DNA of 34,858 nt from assembly GCA_964495555.1 (NCBI GenBank), contig CAZBWA010000011.1, positions 1 through 34,858 of the forward strand, given 5' to 3'. Made by a program: the position numbers and the translations under genes. The stretch is from VGCC01 sp964495555 (GTDB taxonomy: Bacteria; Actinomycetota; Actinomycetes; S36-B12). The notes under the pieces were generated by a model. That model searched no databases. It saw only the letters and a program-made list of their open reading frames with translations, and was not told the origin of the DNA. This document shows, in pieces, positions 15,730 through 22,385 of the stretch (position 1 is its first letter; every line of letters begins with the position of its first letter).

Positions 15730-15735
15730 AGGGTA
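15730..15735 (-). promoter_or_regulatory. -10 box, leaderless start of the small membrane protein gene
   Basis: On the minus strand this reads TACCCT, 6 bases before the GTG at 15723. Confidence 0.55.
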
Positions 15736-15757
15736 GGACTCCCCAACCGGGCGGAAC

Positions 15758-15763
15758 TAGCCT
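15758..15763 (+). promoter_or_regulatory. -10 box, leaderless start of the lipid-kinase gene
   Basis: TAGCCT ends 7 bases before the GTG at 15771, in the same 47-bp gap as the opposing box at 15730-15735. Confidence 0.55.
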
Positions 15764-15770
15764 GGGCACC

Positions 15771-16721
15771 GTGCGCGGAGTCCTTGTCGTCAACCCGCAC
15801 GCGACGACCACCTCGCCGCTGACGACCGATGTGATCGTGCAGGCCGCCTCGCACGAGTTGGACCTCGAGGTCACCTTCACCACCCACCGGGGGCATGCGG
15901 TGAAGATCGCCCAGGACGCCCGGAACCGCCACCTCGACGTTGTGCTCACACTCGGCGGAGACGGTCTGGTCAACGAGGTGATCAACGGATTGCTCGAACC
16001 TGACGCCGAGGGACCCGTGCCCAGCATCGCGCCTATCCCCGGCGGAAGCGCCAATGTCTTCGCGCGCGCCCTGGGGATTCCGACGGATCCCGTCGAGGCC
16101 ACGGGGTTGATCCTCCAGGCGGCTCGTGGAAGCCGCGGTCGCATGATCGGACTGGGTCTGGCCGCGGTGGATCGGGCGACGGGTGTCGAGGATCGATGGT
16201 TCGCGGCGAATGCGGGAATCGGTATCGACGCGCAGATCATCGAGTCCGTCGACCAACAGCGCATGCGTGGGCGATCGGCGACTCCGATGCGCTACCTCAC
16301 GACGACGGTGCGCGAGGTGCTGACCCGCATCGACCGCACCAACCCGGCGCTCACCGTGGTGCGTTCGGGGATGGCACCCGTCCGGGACGTGTTCATGTGC
16401 CTGGTGCAGAACACCGCGCCGTGGACCTACTTCGGCCCCTGGCCCATCGACCCCAACCCGCTGGCCAGCTTCGACACCGGATTGGACCTGTTCGCCATGA
16501 AGTCCCTCGGACCCTGGGCCACCGCCCGCGCGGCCCGGCGCATGGTGATGCGGACGCCCGGGCTCCTGCCCAGCAATGGTCTCCTGTCCTGGCATGACGT
16601 GGCGGAGTTCGGCGTCGAGGCAAGTCGCGAGGTCCCCATGCAGGTCGACGGGGAAAGCGTGGGCACCGTGCGCGGCGCCCGTTTCCTGGCGTGTCCGGAC
16701 GCGATCCGCGTCCTGTGTTGA
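15771..16721 (+). CDS. Diacylglycerol kinase-like lipid kinase (DagK/YegS family)
   Basis: 316 residues. The catalytic domain begins VLVVNPHATT and contains the ATP-site motif TLGGDGLVNEVINGLL (GGDGT-like, with Leu replacing the final Thr) and the conserved PIPGGSANVFARALG. The second beta-sandwich domain contains ANAGIGIDAQIIESV and the product ends with the VDGESVG loop typical of the family. It should phosphorylate a lipid alcohol (diacylglycerol or similar) at the inner membrane face. Actinobacterial paralogues include enzymes of phosphatidylinositol mannoside and undecaprenol-type metabolism, so the substrate is left open. Start GTG, leaderless. The next gene, whiB1, follows after 260 bases. 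Confidence 0.88.
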   Translation: MRGVLVVNPHATTTSPLTTDVIVQAASHELDLEVTFTTHRGHAVKIAQDARNRHLDVVLTLGGDGLVNEVINGLLEPDAEGPVPSIAPIPGGSANVFARALGIPTDPVEATGLILQAARGSRGRMIGLGLAAVDRATGVEDRWFAANAGIGIDAQIIESVDQQRMRGRSATPMRYLTTTVREVLTRIDRTNPALTVVRSGMAPVRDVFMCLVQNTAPWTYFGPWPIDPNPLASFDTGLDLFAMKSLGPWATARAARRMVMRTPGLLPSNGLLSWHDVAEFGVEASREVPMQVDGESVGTVRGARFLACPDAIRVLC

Positions 16722-16731
16722 CCGCTGGCTT

Positions 16732-16748
16732 CGTTTCCAGCAGAAACG
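16732..16748 (+). terminator. Possible weak terminator after the lipid-kinase gene
   Basis: CGTTTC (16732-16737), loop CAGCA, GAAACG (16743-16748), followed by ACAAAAG. Short stem, 11 bases after the stop codon. It could be an operator instead. Confidence 0.35.
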
Positions 16749-16922
16749 GACAAAAGTTACACATGTGACCAAAGAGACAGAATTCGCGCCGATATCCGGT
16801 CAGTTGTGCTTGTGAATACGGTGTCGACCTGCGACCCTTATGGAGACCAACGTCGGATCGTGCGACTGACTTCCTCCGGGGACCACCGCGAGAGACCCTC
16901 CGGCCCCCCTCAGTGGGTCGCA

Positions 16923-16938
16923 CGTGAACACGATCACA
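16923..16938 (+). promoter_or_regulatory. CRP-family binding site upstream of whiB1
   Basis: CGTGA, ACACGA, TCACA matches the cAMP-receptor-protein consensus TGTGA-N6-TCACA at nine of ten fixed positions. It lies 44 bp before the whiB1 start. In Mycobacterium tuberculosis the whiB1 promoter is known to be controlled by the CRP homologue Rv3676 through sites of this type, so the position is credible. A weaker half-match, TGTGA-N6-AGACA, lies at 16764-16779. Confidence 0.6.
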
Positions 16939-16981
16939 AGCGTCGGGGACCCCGCCGCGCCGCAGTATGGAGTGGAGAAGC

Positions 16982-17236
16982 ATGGATTGGCGCCATGAGG
17001 CTGCCTGCCGTGACGAAGATCCAGAGTTGTTCTTCCCAATCGGCAATACCGGCCCGGCCCTCGTTCAGATCGAGGAAGCCAAGGCCGTGTGTCGCCGCTG
17101 CCCGGTGGTCGACGAATGCCTGCGATGGGCCCTCGAGACCGGCCAGGACTCCGGCGTCTGGGGTGGCCTGAGCGAAGACGAGCGCCGGGCACTCAAGCGG
17201 CGCAACGCACGACTGCGCGCCCGCTCCAACGTCTAA
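16982..17236 (+). CDS. whiB1: WhiB1-type Fe-S transcription factor
   Basis: 84 residues, nearly the canonical length. Cysteines 9, 37, 40 and 46 give C-x27-C-x2-C-x5-C, the ligand set for a nitric-oxide-sensitive [4Fe-4S] cluster. The G(V)WGG turn is at 58-62 and the basic DNA-binding tail is ERRALKRRNARLRARS. MDWRHEAACRDEDPELFFP at the N-terminus is close to mycobacterial WhiB1, an essential regulator that binds the region 4 of the primary sigma factor. I start at the ATG at 16982 after GGAGAAG; an in-frame ATG at 16967 would overlap the Shine-Dalgarno. It is convergent with pdtaS, and the two stop codons share the bases CTAA. An upstream CRP-like site suggests cAMP control. Confidence 0.95.
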   Translation: MDWRHEAACRDEDPELFFPIGNTGPALVQIEEAKAVCRRCPVVDECLRWALETGQDSGVWGGLSEDERRALKRRNARLRARSNV

Positions 17237-18657
17237 CCGACAGGCCCCTGCGCCTCCGCGCTGATCTCCACCCGCGTCCCCTGCCCGGGACCTCCCTGAA
17301 CGGACACCCGGCCCCCCAATTCGCTCTCCACGAGGGTGGAGACGATGGACATCCCTAGTCCCTCGGGAGTGCCATCCGCGATTCCGACGCCGTCATCCTC
17401 GATACGGATCACTAACGTGCGCCCCTCGCGCCGCACCTCGACATCGATCCGTTCGGCATGGGCGTGCTCGACTGCATTCGTGAGAACCTCCGTAATGCAC
17501 ATCGCTAGCGGAGTGAGCCTCTCGCCGGGAAGCCGGATGGCGGGGCACCGAACCTGGAATTCGGGCACGTCGCCGAAGGCAGGGGCCAATTCGCGCATCA
17601 ACTGCACGAGCGCCTGCAGGACGACGGCCATCTCAGCCTCCGAATCAGCATCGGCAGACAGCGCCTCATGGACGACAGCGATCGCACCGATGCGCGCCTG
17701 CGCCTCGGCGAGCGCCACCCTCGTCTCCGGAAGTTCGGACCGACGGGACTGGAGACGGAGCAGCGCCGCGACGGTGTGGAGGTTGTTCTTCACGCGGTGG
17801 TGAATCTCGCGGATCGTTGCCTCCCGCGACAGGACGGTGCGTTGCCCGCGACGCACCTCCGACACATCGCGGATCAGCACCAGCGAACCCTCCTGCAGGG
17901 GGATCGTCCGGACGACCACCGTGCCCGACGGAGCCTCGACTTCGACTCGGCCTGCGGTTCGACCACTGACGACGGATGTCACCGTCGCCCCCAGTGGACG
18001 GTGACTGAGTCGGCCCACGAGCTCTGCCAGGTTCCCTCCCACGAGATCGATCGCCAGTCCCAGACGTCGGAACGCGCTCATCGCATTCGGCGATGCGTAG
18101 TCCACGCGGCCATCGGCATCGACGCGCAGGAGGCCATCCCCCACCCGCGGTGACTCGACGGCCTCCTCCACTCGCTCGGGTAGAGGAAAGGTGCCCGCGG
18201 ACGTCATGCCCAGCAGATCGTCCGCCGCGCGCAGATACACGTCCTCCAGGGCGCTGCCACCGCGCGCGACCGGACTCGGATGCCGGGCGATGATCGCCAC
18301 CACCCGGTGATCCCGAACGAGGGGCACGGCCTCGAGGGATACGGGGGCCCACGGCCTCTGTCCCTCGCGGTCGAGGGCGGGCCGCGCGTGAGCGTGGGCC
18401 TGGTCGATGGCGGCGTCACGGCCGCGCGGCAGGAAGGTCCCGACGACGTCGTCGGGAACCGCCGTGGAGGCGGTCGTGGGTCGAACCTGGGCTACCGCCA
18501 CATATCCGGCGTCGTTCCAGGTGGGAACCCAGAGGACAAGATCACTGAACGCGAGGTCGGAGATGAGATCCCAGGCGGCGACCAGTCCCGAGAGATCGGC
18601 CGCCACCTCGGGTCCGAGGTCCGAATGCTCGTCGACGAGAGCGGCCAGATCCCTCAT
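17233..18657 (-). CDS. pdtaS: PdtaS-type sensor histidine kinase (GAF-PAS-HisKA_2-HATPase)
   Basis: 474 residues, no membrane segments, so cytosolic. The N-terminal GAF-like domain covers about 20-150, a PAS domain about 165-265 (VDADGRVDYASPNAMSAFRRLG), then a HisKA_2 dimerisation domain with the phosphoacceptor motif EIHHRVKNNLHTVAALLRLQ (284-303). The HATPase has N-box LTNAVEHAH, G1 EDDGVGIADG and G2 GLGMSIVSTLV. In mycobacteria PdtaS phosphorylates PdtaR, an ANTAR-type RNA-binding antiterminator, in response to copper and nitric oxide. No pdtaR is in the window. It lies next to whiB1, as it does in M. tuberculosis (Rv3219/Rv3220c). The ATG at 18657 is chosen over upstream frames because a TAGCCT box lies 7 bases before it. 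Confidence 0.93.
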   Translation of the reverse strand: MRDLAALVDEHSDLGPEVAADLSGLVAAWDLISDLAFSDLVLWVPTWNDAGYVAVAQVRPTTASTAVPDDVVGTFLPRGRDAAIDQAHAHARPALDREGQRPWAPVSLEAVPLVRDHRVVAIIARHPSPVARGGSALEDVYLRAADDLLGMTSAGTFPLPERVEEAVESPRVGDGLLRVDADGRVDYASPNAMSAFRRLGLAIDLVGGNLAELVGRLSHRPLGATVTSVVSGRTAGRVEVEAPSGTVVVRTIPLQEGSLVLIRDVSEVRRGQRTVLSREATIREIHHRVKNNLHTVAALLRLQSRRSELPETRVALAEAQARIGAIAVVHEALSADADSEAEMAVVLQALVQLMRELAPAFGDVPEFQVRCPAIRLPGERLTPLAMCITEVLTNAVEHAHAERIDVEVRREGRTLVIRIEDDGVGIADGTPEGLGMSIVSTLVESELGGRVSVQGGPGQGTRVEISAEAQGPVG

Positions 18658-18664
18658 GCGATGC

Positions 18665-18670
18665 AGGCTA
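18665..18670 (-). promoter_or_regulatory. -10 box, leaderless start of pdtaS
   Basis: On the minus strand this reads TAGCCT, 7 bases before the ATG at 18657. It lies between the pdtaS start and the stop of the upstream carrier gene, so pdtaS can be expressed on its own. Confidence 0.55.
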
Positions 18671-18685
18671 GTGCGTTCCCGCCGA

Positions 18686-18904
18686 CTATCGGCTGACGAT
18701 CGCCAGCACGTCACCCTCGCGGACGACGTCGCCCGGGCCGACACTGAGTTCCAGAACTGTGCCGGCGAATTCGGTGAGAACCGGGATCTCCATCTTCATG
18801 GACTCGAGAATCATCAGGGTGTCCCCCACGTCCACCGCGTCCCCGGTCGCGACGACCACCGAGTGGACGGAAGCCACCATCTCCGCTCGGATCGCGTGTG
18901 TCAT
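18686..18904 (-). CDS. Single-domain biotin/lipoyl-carrier protein (TB7.3-like)
   Basis: 72 residues, a lone biotinyl domain. The attachment motif is ESMKMEIPVL, with Lys of MKM as the acceptor, framed by VVATGDAVDVGDTLMIL and the returning strand VREGDVLAIVS. It matches mycobacterial TB7.3 (Rv3221c), a biotinylated protein whose carboxylase partner is not settled. The ATG is preceded by GGGAGGGTC. It sits between the SRAP gene (29 bases upstream) and pdtaS, the same neighbourhood as in M. tuberculosis. Confidence 0.92.
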   Translation of the reverse strand: MTHAIRAEMVASVHSVVVATGDAVDVGDTLMILESMKMEIPVLTEFAGTVLELSVGPGDVVREGDVLAIVSR

Positions 18905-18933
18905 GACCCTCCCTGTCGCGCGCGAGCCTAGCG

Positions 18934-19605
18934 TCACGTCGCCGGCAAGGGGTCGATCAAAGTCGGGCCGTTGTTCCGCACACTGTTGACAGCGGTGCTC
19001 ACCGGATAGGCCTCCATAACCACCTGATGTCGAAGGCTGAGGCATTCCTCGACATCGGCACTGGATGATCCGGAATCCAACCACGTGTCGAAGTCGTCGG
19101 GTCCGAGGATGACGGGCATCCGGTCGTGGATCGACGCAAGAGCCGGGCTTGCCGCCATCGTGAGGATCGAGAAGCTGTGAATCTCCGAGGGGTCACCCCG
19201 GTGCCACACCTCATGCAGCCCCGCCATAGCCCACGTACCCGGAGCATGGATGAAGAACGGTTGCTTCGCTCCCTGCGCGGGGCGGTACCACTCGTAGTAG
19301 CCGTCCGCGGGAATCAAGCAGCGCGAACGGGCGAACGCCCGACGGAACGACGGCTTCGAGGCCACGGTCTCCGCACGCGCGTTGATCATGCGGGAACCGA
19401 TCGATGGATCCTTGGCCCACGAGGGGATCAGACCCCAGCGCGCCACACCGAGGGTGCGCACCCCTTCACTGCCGGTGACGATGTAGTTCTCTGTCGTCGG
19501 CGCGATGTTGTAGTTGGCAGGAATCTCTGGAACATCGGCCGAGGCGAGCTCGAACTCGCGCACCAACGTCGCGACGTCCTTACTCGCCGCATACCTCCCG
19601 CACAC
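18934..19605 (-). CDS. SOS response-associated peptidase family protein (SRAP/YedK/HMCES)
   Basis: 223 residues. After removal of the initiator Met, Cys2 (MCGRYAAS) becomes the N-terminal nucleophile that forms a thiazolidine with abasic sites in single-stranded DNA. Other family markers are NYNIAPT, WGLIPSWAKD, NARAETVASKPSFRRAF, the RCLIPADGYYEW strand with its catalytic Glu, and the HDRMPVIL motif with the catalytic His. The protein protects replication forks from abasic-site breaks. The start is a GTG directly before the Cys2 codon, and a TAGGGT box lies 6 bases upstream, which supports a leaderless message. It is divergent from aroA across 37 bp, as Rv3226c is from Rv3227 in M. tuberculosis. 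Confidence 0.95.
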   Translation of the reverse strand: MCGRYAASKDVATLVREFELASADVPEIPANYNIAPTTENYIVTGSEGVRTLGVARWGLIPSWAKDPSIGSRMINARAETVASKPSFRRAFARSRCLIPADGYYEWYRPAQGAKQPFFIHAPGTWAMAGLHEVWHRGDPSEIHSFSILTMAASPALASIHDRMPVILGPDDFDTWLDSGSSSADVEECLSLRHQVVMEAYPVSTAVNSVRNNGPTLIDPLPAT

Positions 19606-19611
19606 ACGGCG

Positions 19612-19617
19612 ACCCTA
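19612..19617 (-). promoter_or_regulatory. -10 box, leaderless start of the SRAP gene
   Basis: On the minus strand this reads TAGGGT, 6 bases before the GTG at 19605. Confidence 0.6.
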
Positions 19618-19630
19618 GTTGCATACGGAC

Positions 19631-19636
19631 TAGTGT
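19631..19636 (+). promoter_or_regulatory. -10 box, leaderless start of aroA
   Basis: TAGTGT ends 6 bases before the GTG at 19643; the opposing SRAP box is only 13 bp away. Confidence 0.6.
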
Positions 19637-19642
19637 CGTGGC

Positions 19643-20929
19643 GTGAGTTGGTGGCCTGCTCCCCATGCGCACGGCCCCGTCATCGGCACCGTGCGCGTCC
19701 CCGGGTCCAAGTCGGCGAGCAACCGCGCCCTCGCCCTCGGAGCACTTGCCGCAGGCCCGAGCGTGGCCCACGGTGTCCTCGATGCCCGCGACACCCGACT
19801 CATGATCGATGCACTCACCTCCCTCGGGCACCGTTTCGACGTCACCCCCGACACGGTCCCGGGAACATCGATCGTGCGGATGAGCCCTGGGTCCATGCGC
19901 GCGTCGACCCGCATCGACTGCGGACTGGCCGGAACTGTCATGCGTTTCGTCCCCCCGGTGGCGGGGCTCAATGTCGGTCACGTGACGTTCGACGGTGACG
20001 AGGGTGCGCGCGTGCGCCCCATGGGAACCCTCCTCGGCGCCCTACGCCACCTCGGCGTGGACATCGACGACGAGGGACGCGGCCGTCTCCCCTTCACCGT
20101 CGTCGGCCACGGGCACGTGCCCGGCGGATCGGTGACTCTCGATGCCTCGAGCTCGAGCCAGTTCGTGTCCGGACTGCTGCTCTCTGCAGCCCGCTTCGAC
20201 TCCGGGGCCACCATCCACCACGTCGGTCCCCCTGTGCCGAGCATCCCGCACATCGACATGACGGTTGCGATGTTGGCCGAGAACGGGGTGCGCGTGCGCA
20301 CCGAGGGTGGGACGGTATGGCACGTCGATCCCCAGGAGATGGCACCGGTGGACCGCGTCATCGAGCCCGACCTATCCAATGCCGCACCGTTCCTGGCCGC
20401 CGCCCTGGTCACGCAGGGAACGGTCACAGTCGCGGACTGGCCGCGAGAGACCTCGCAACCGGGAGCTGCGGTCGTGTCGATCCTGGAGCAGATGGGTGCC
20501 TCCAGCGAGTGGACCGACTTGGGCCTCACGATCCACGGAGGCGCCGCGATCCGGGGCGTCGATGTGGACCTCTCCGATGTCGGTGAGTTAACTCCCACGA
20601 TCGCCGCGCTCGCTGTGCTCGCCGATTCCCCGAGCACGCTCACCGGAATCGCGCACCTGCGGGGACACGAGACAGATCGGCTTGCCGCCCTGACCACGGA
20701 ATTGTCCGCCGTCGGGGCCATGGTCGACGAACTCGACGACGGCCTGCGCATCACGCCGAGGGCCCTGCACGCCGCGGATCTGCGCACCTATCACGATCAC
20801 CGCATGGCGACGGCGGCCGCGATCCTGGGGCTGCGGATATCCGGCGTGCGTGTCGAGGACATCGCCACTACAGCGAAGACGCTGCCCGACTTCCCGGGAA
20901 TGTGGACCAGCCTGGTGGAGGGCGCGTGA
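19643..20929 (+). CDS. aroA: 3-phosphoshikimate 1-carboxyvinyltransferase (EPSP synthase)
   Basis: 428 residues, normal size. Key motifs: VPGSKSASNRALALGALA (Lys and Ser contacting shikimate-3-phosphate and PEP), the loop CGLAGTVMRFVPPVAG equivalent to the GNAGTxxRFL motif but with LAG replacing NAG, DGDEGARVRPMG, SSSQFVSGLLL, and near the end RGHETDRLAALTTEL and YHDHRMATAAAI. The enzyme makes EPSP in the shikimate pathway to aromatic amino acids. The CGLAGTVMRF variation is worth noting because Gly/Asn/Ala in this loop affects glyphosate binding in other AroA enzymes. The last codon overlaps rsgA in GTGA, so the two are coupled. Confidence 0.95.
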   Translation: MSWWPAPHAHGPVIGTVRVPGSKSASNRALALGALAAGPSVAHGVLDARDTRLMIDALTSLGHRFDVTPDTVPGTSIVRMSPGSMRASTRIDCGLAGTVMRFVPPVAGLNVGHVTFDGDEGARVRPMGTLLGALRHLGVDIDDEGRGRLPFTVVGHGHVPGGSVTLDASSSSQFVSGLLLSAARFDSGATIHHVGPPVPSIPHIDMTVAMLAENGVRVRTEGGTVWHVDPQEMAPVDRVIEPDLSNAAPFLAAALVTQGTVTVADWPRETSQPGAAVVSILEQMGASSEWTDLGLTIHGGAAIRGVDVDLSDVGELTPTIAALAVLADSPSTLTGIAHLRGHETDRLAALTTELSAVGAMVDELDDGLRITPRALHAADLRTYHDHRMATAAAILGLRISGVRVEDIATTAKTLPDFPGMWTSLVEGA

Positions 20930-21927
20930 CCCGTCGCAGCGCTCGTCTCGACGAGGACGACGTTCGCGTCCGGCCAGGCCGCAGCAAGTCCCGCCCGCGC
21001 TCGAAGGACCGACCCAGTTTCGACGATGCCCGCGATGCGATGGTGATCACCGTCGACCGTGGGCGCTTCACCGTGGACACGGGGGGTCAGGAGGAGTTCG
21101 CGGTCAAGGCGCGCGATCTTGGCCGGAAGGGTCTCGTTGTGGGAGACCGTGTTGCCGTATCGGGTGACGCGCCGGGAACGTTGGATCATCCAGTGCGCGT
21201 GGTCACGCGCTACGAGCGGGCCAGTGAACTGCGGCGCACAGCCGATGACTCGGATCCCATCGAGCGGGTGATCGTCGCCAACGCCGATCAACTTGCGATC
21301 GTCACGGCCACCACGAACCCGGAGCCGAGCATCGGACTGATCGATCGATCGCTCGTCGCGGCCATGGACGCGGGGATCCCAGCGATCATCATCGTGACGA
21401 AGATTGATCTCGGCAGCCCGGCGCCGATTCAGGAGGCCTACTCCCCGCTCAGCATCCCCGTATTCGCCGTCCCCAAGGGCGTCCCCACCCCGGAACTCGT
21501 GACGGCGCTCACCGGACGGGAGACCGTGTTGATCGGCCACTCCGGGGTCGGGAAGTCGACGCTCGTCAATGCGCTTGTCCCGGACGCAGCCCGACGCATC
21601 GGGAGCGTCAATGTCAGCACCGGCAAGGGGCGCCACACCTCGACGTCGGTGCGCGCATTCCCCTATGCGCTCGGTGGACACATCATCGACACACCGGGGA
21701 TCCGCAGCTTCGGCCTCGCCCACGTGGATCCCCAGAACCTCGTCCTGGCTTTCCCCGATCTCGCCGCACGCATCGTGGACTGCCCACGGTCCTGCAGCCA
21801 CGACGAGGTCGAGTGCGCACTCACACCCCTCCTCGAAGATCCGAATCTGGGTCCGCGGGTCGCGTCGCTCCATCGACTGCTGCGCTCCCGGGCGCTGCCG
21901 ACGGACGCGATCAGTCCCACACGCTGA
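20926..21927 (+). CDS. rsgA: Ribosome small-subunit-dependent GTPase A
   Basis: 333 residues. The circularly permuted GTPase order is visible: G4 VTKID (from residue 157) comes before the P-loop GHSGVGKST (from 204) and G3 IDTPGIR (from 254). An N-terminal OB fold precedes it (MVITVDRGRFTVDTG) and a C-terminal zinc knuckle follows (DCPRSCSHDEVECAL, giving the Cys-x4-Cys-x-His-x5-Cys pattern). It helps mature the 30S subunit. The N-terminus is rich in Arg/Lys (RRSARLDEDDVRVRPGRSKSRPRSKDR), as in actinobacterial members. The GTG start overlaps the aroA stop, as in the mycobacterial Rv3227-Rv3228 pair, and the 3' end overlaps the convergent membrane-protein gene by 17 bases. Confidence 0.94.
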   Translation: MTRRSARLDEDDVRVRPGRSKSRPRSKDRPSFDDARDAMVITVDRGRFTVDTGGQEEFAVKARDLGRKGLVVGDRVAVSGDAPGTLDHPVRVVTRYERASELRRTADDSDPIERVIVANADQLAIVTATTNPEPSIGLIDRSLVAAMDAGIPAIIIVTKIDLGSPAPIQEAYSPLSIPVFAVPKGVPTPELVTALTGRETVLIGHSGVGKSTLVNALVPDAARRIGSVNVSTGKGRHTSTSVRAFPYALGGHIIDTPGIRSFGLAHVDPQNLVLAFPDLAARIVDCPRSCSHDEVECALTPLLEDPNLGPRVASLHRLLRSRALPTDAISPTR

Positions 21928-22354
21928 GTGCGCCCGTGTGCCCCGCGCGCACCACGACAACGGTCGCCACGACAGCGAGGATCAGGACGACCAGGCCGAG
22001 CCCCGTGAGCCAGAGCGGGCGCGATCGGTTCCCGGGAACACCGCGATCGAACAGCCAGAAGACCGTGAGCGCGACGGCCAATGCCGCGACGGGGAAGGGA
22101 ACGACGTCACCCGCTTGGACGTGATCACCGCTCACCGGCCGGGAGCGCGCCAGCACCTCCCCCGATTGCTTCGCCATGATCGAGGTGAGTGCAGCAAGGA
22201 TCGCTCCCACGACGAAGAGGACTCCGAACCGCTTGGAGAACCGCGGCCGCAGCACCATCGCCAGGGCACCGAGGGACACGAGGGGAACGAGCACGACCAC
22301 CGCATGGATCACGAGCGGGTGCAGGGGAAGACCCCAGACCTCTTCGGGGAGCAT
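21911..22354 (-). CDS. DUF2231-like four-helix membrane protein
   Basis: 147 residues from the ATG at 22354. Starts MLPEEVWGLPLHPLVIHAVVVLVPLV, the LHPLVIHA signature of DUF2231 proteins, followed by three further hydrophobic segments (FGVLFVVGAILAALTSI; VAALAVALTVFWLF; LWLTGLGLVVLILAVVATVVVV). His in HPL-x-IH may bind haem or metal in this group; that is an inference. A TACCCT box 6 bases upstream supports this start over a longer frame. It is divergent from hisN across 31 bp and convergent with rsgA (17-base overlap). Confidence 0.78.
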   Translation of the reverse strand: MLPEEVWGLPLHPLVIHAVVVLVPLVSLGALAMVLRPRFSKRFGVLFVVGAILAALTSIMAKQSGEVLARSRPVSGDHVQAGDVVPFPVAALAVALTVFWLFDRGVPGNRSRPLWLTGLGLVVLILAVVATVVVVRAGHTGALSVWD

Positions 22355-22360
22355 CCGAGC

Positions 22361-22366
22361 AGGGTA
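22361..22366 (-). promoter_or_regulatory. -10 box, leaderless start of the DUF2231-like gene
   Basis: On the minus strand this reads TACCCT, 6 bases before the ATG at 22354. Confidence 0.6.
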
Positions 22367-22373
22367 GACCTTG

Positions 22374-22379
22374 TACATT
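22374..22379 (+). promoter_or_regulatory. -10 box, leaderless start of hisN
   Basis: TACATT ends 6 bases before the GTG at 22386 and is 7 bp from the opposing box at 22361-22366. Confidence 0.6.
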
Positions 22380-22385
22380 CCCCGG

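Noticed and set aside
16764..16779. Second CRP site upstream of whiB1
   Set aside because: Only the left half matches well; mentioned as a weak half-site but not counted as a feature.
20797..21960. Open frame of about 387 codons on the minus strand
   Set aside because: Antisense to the end of aroA and to rsgA, both certain.
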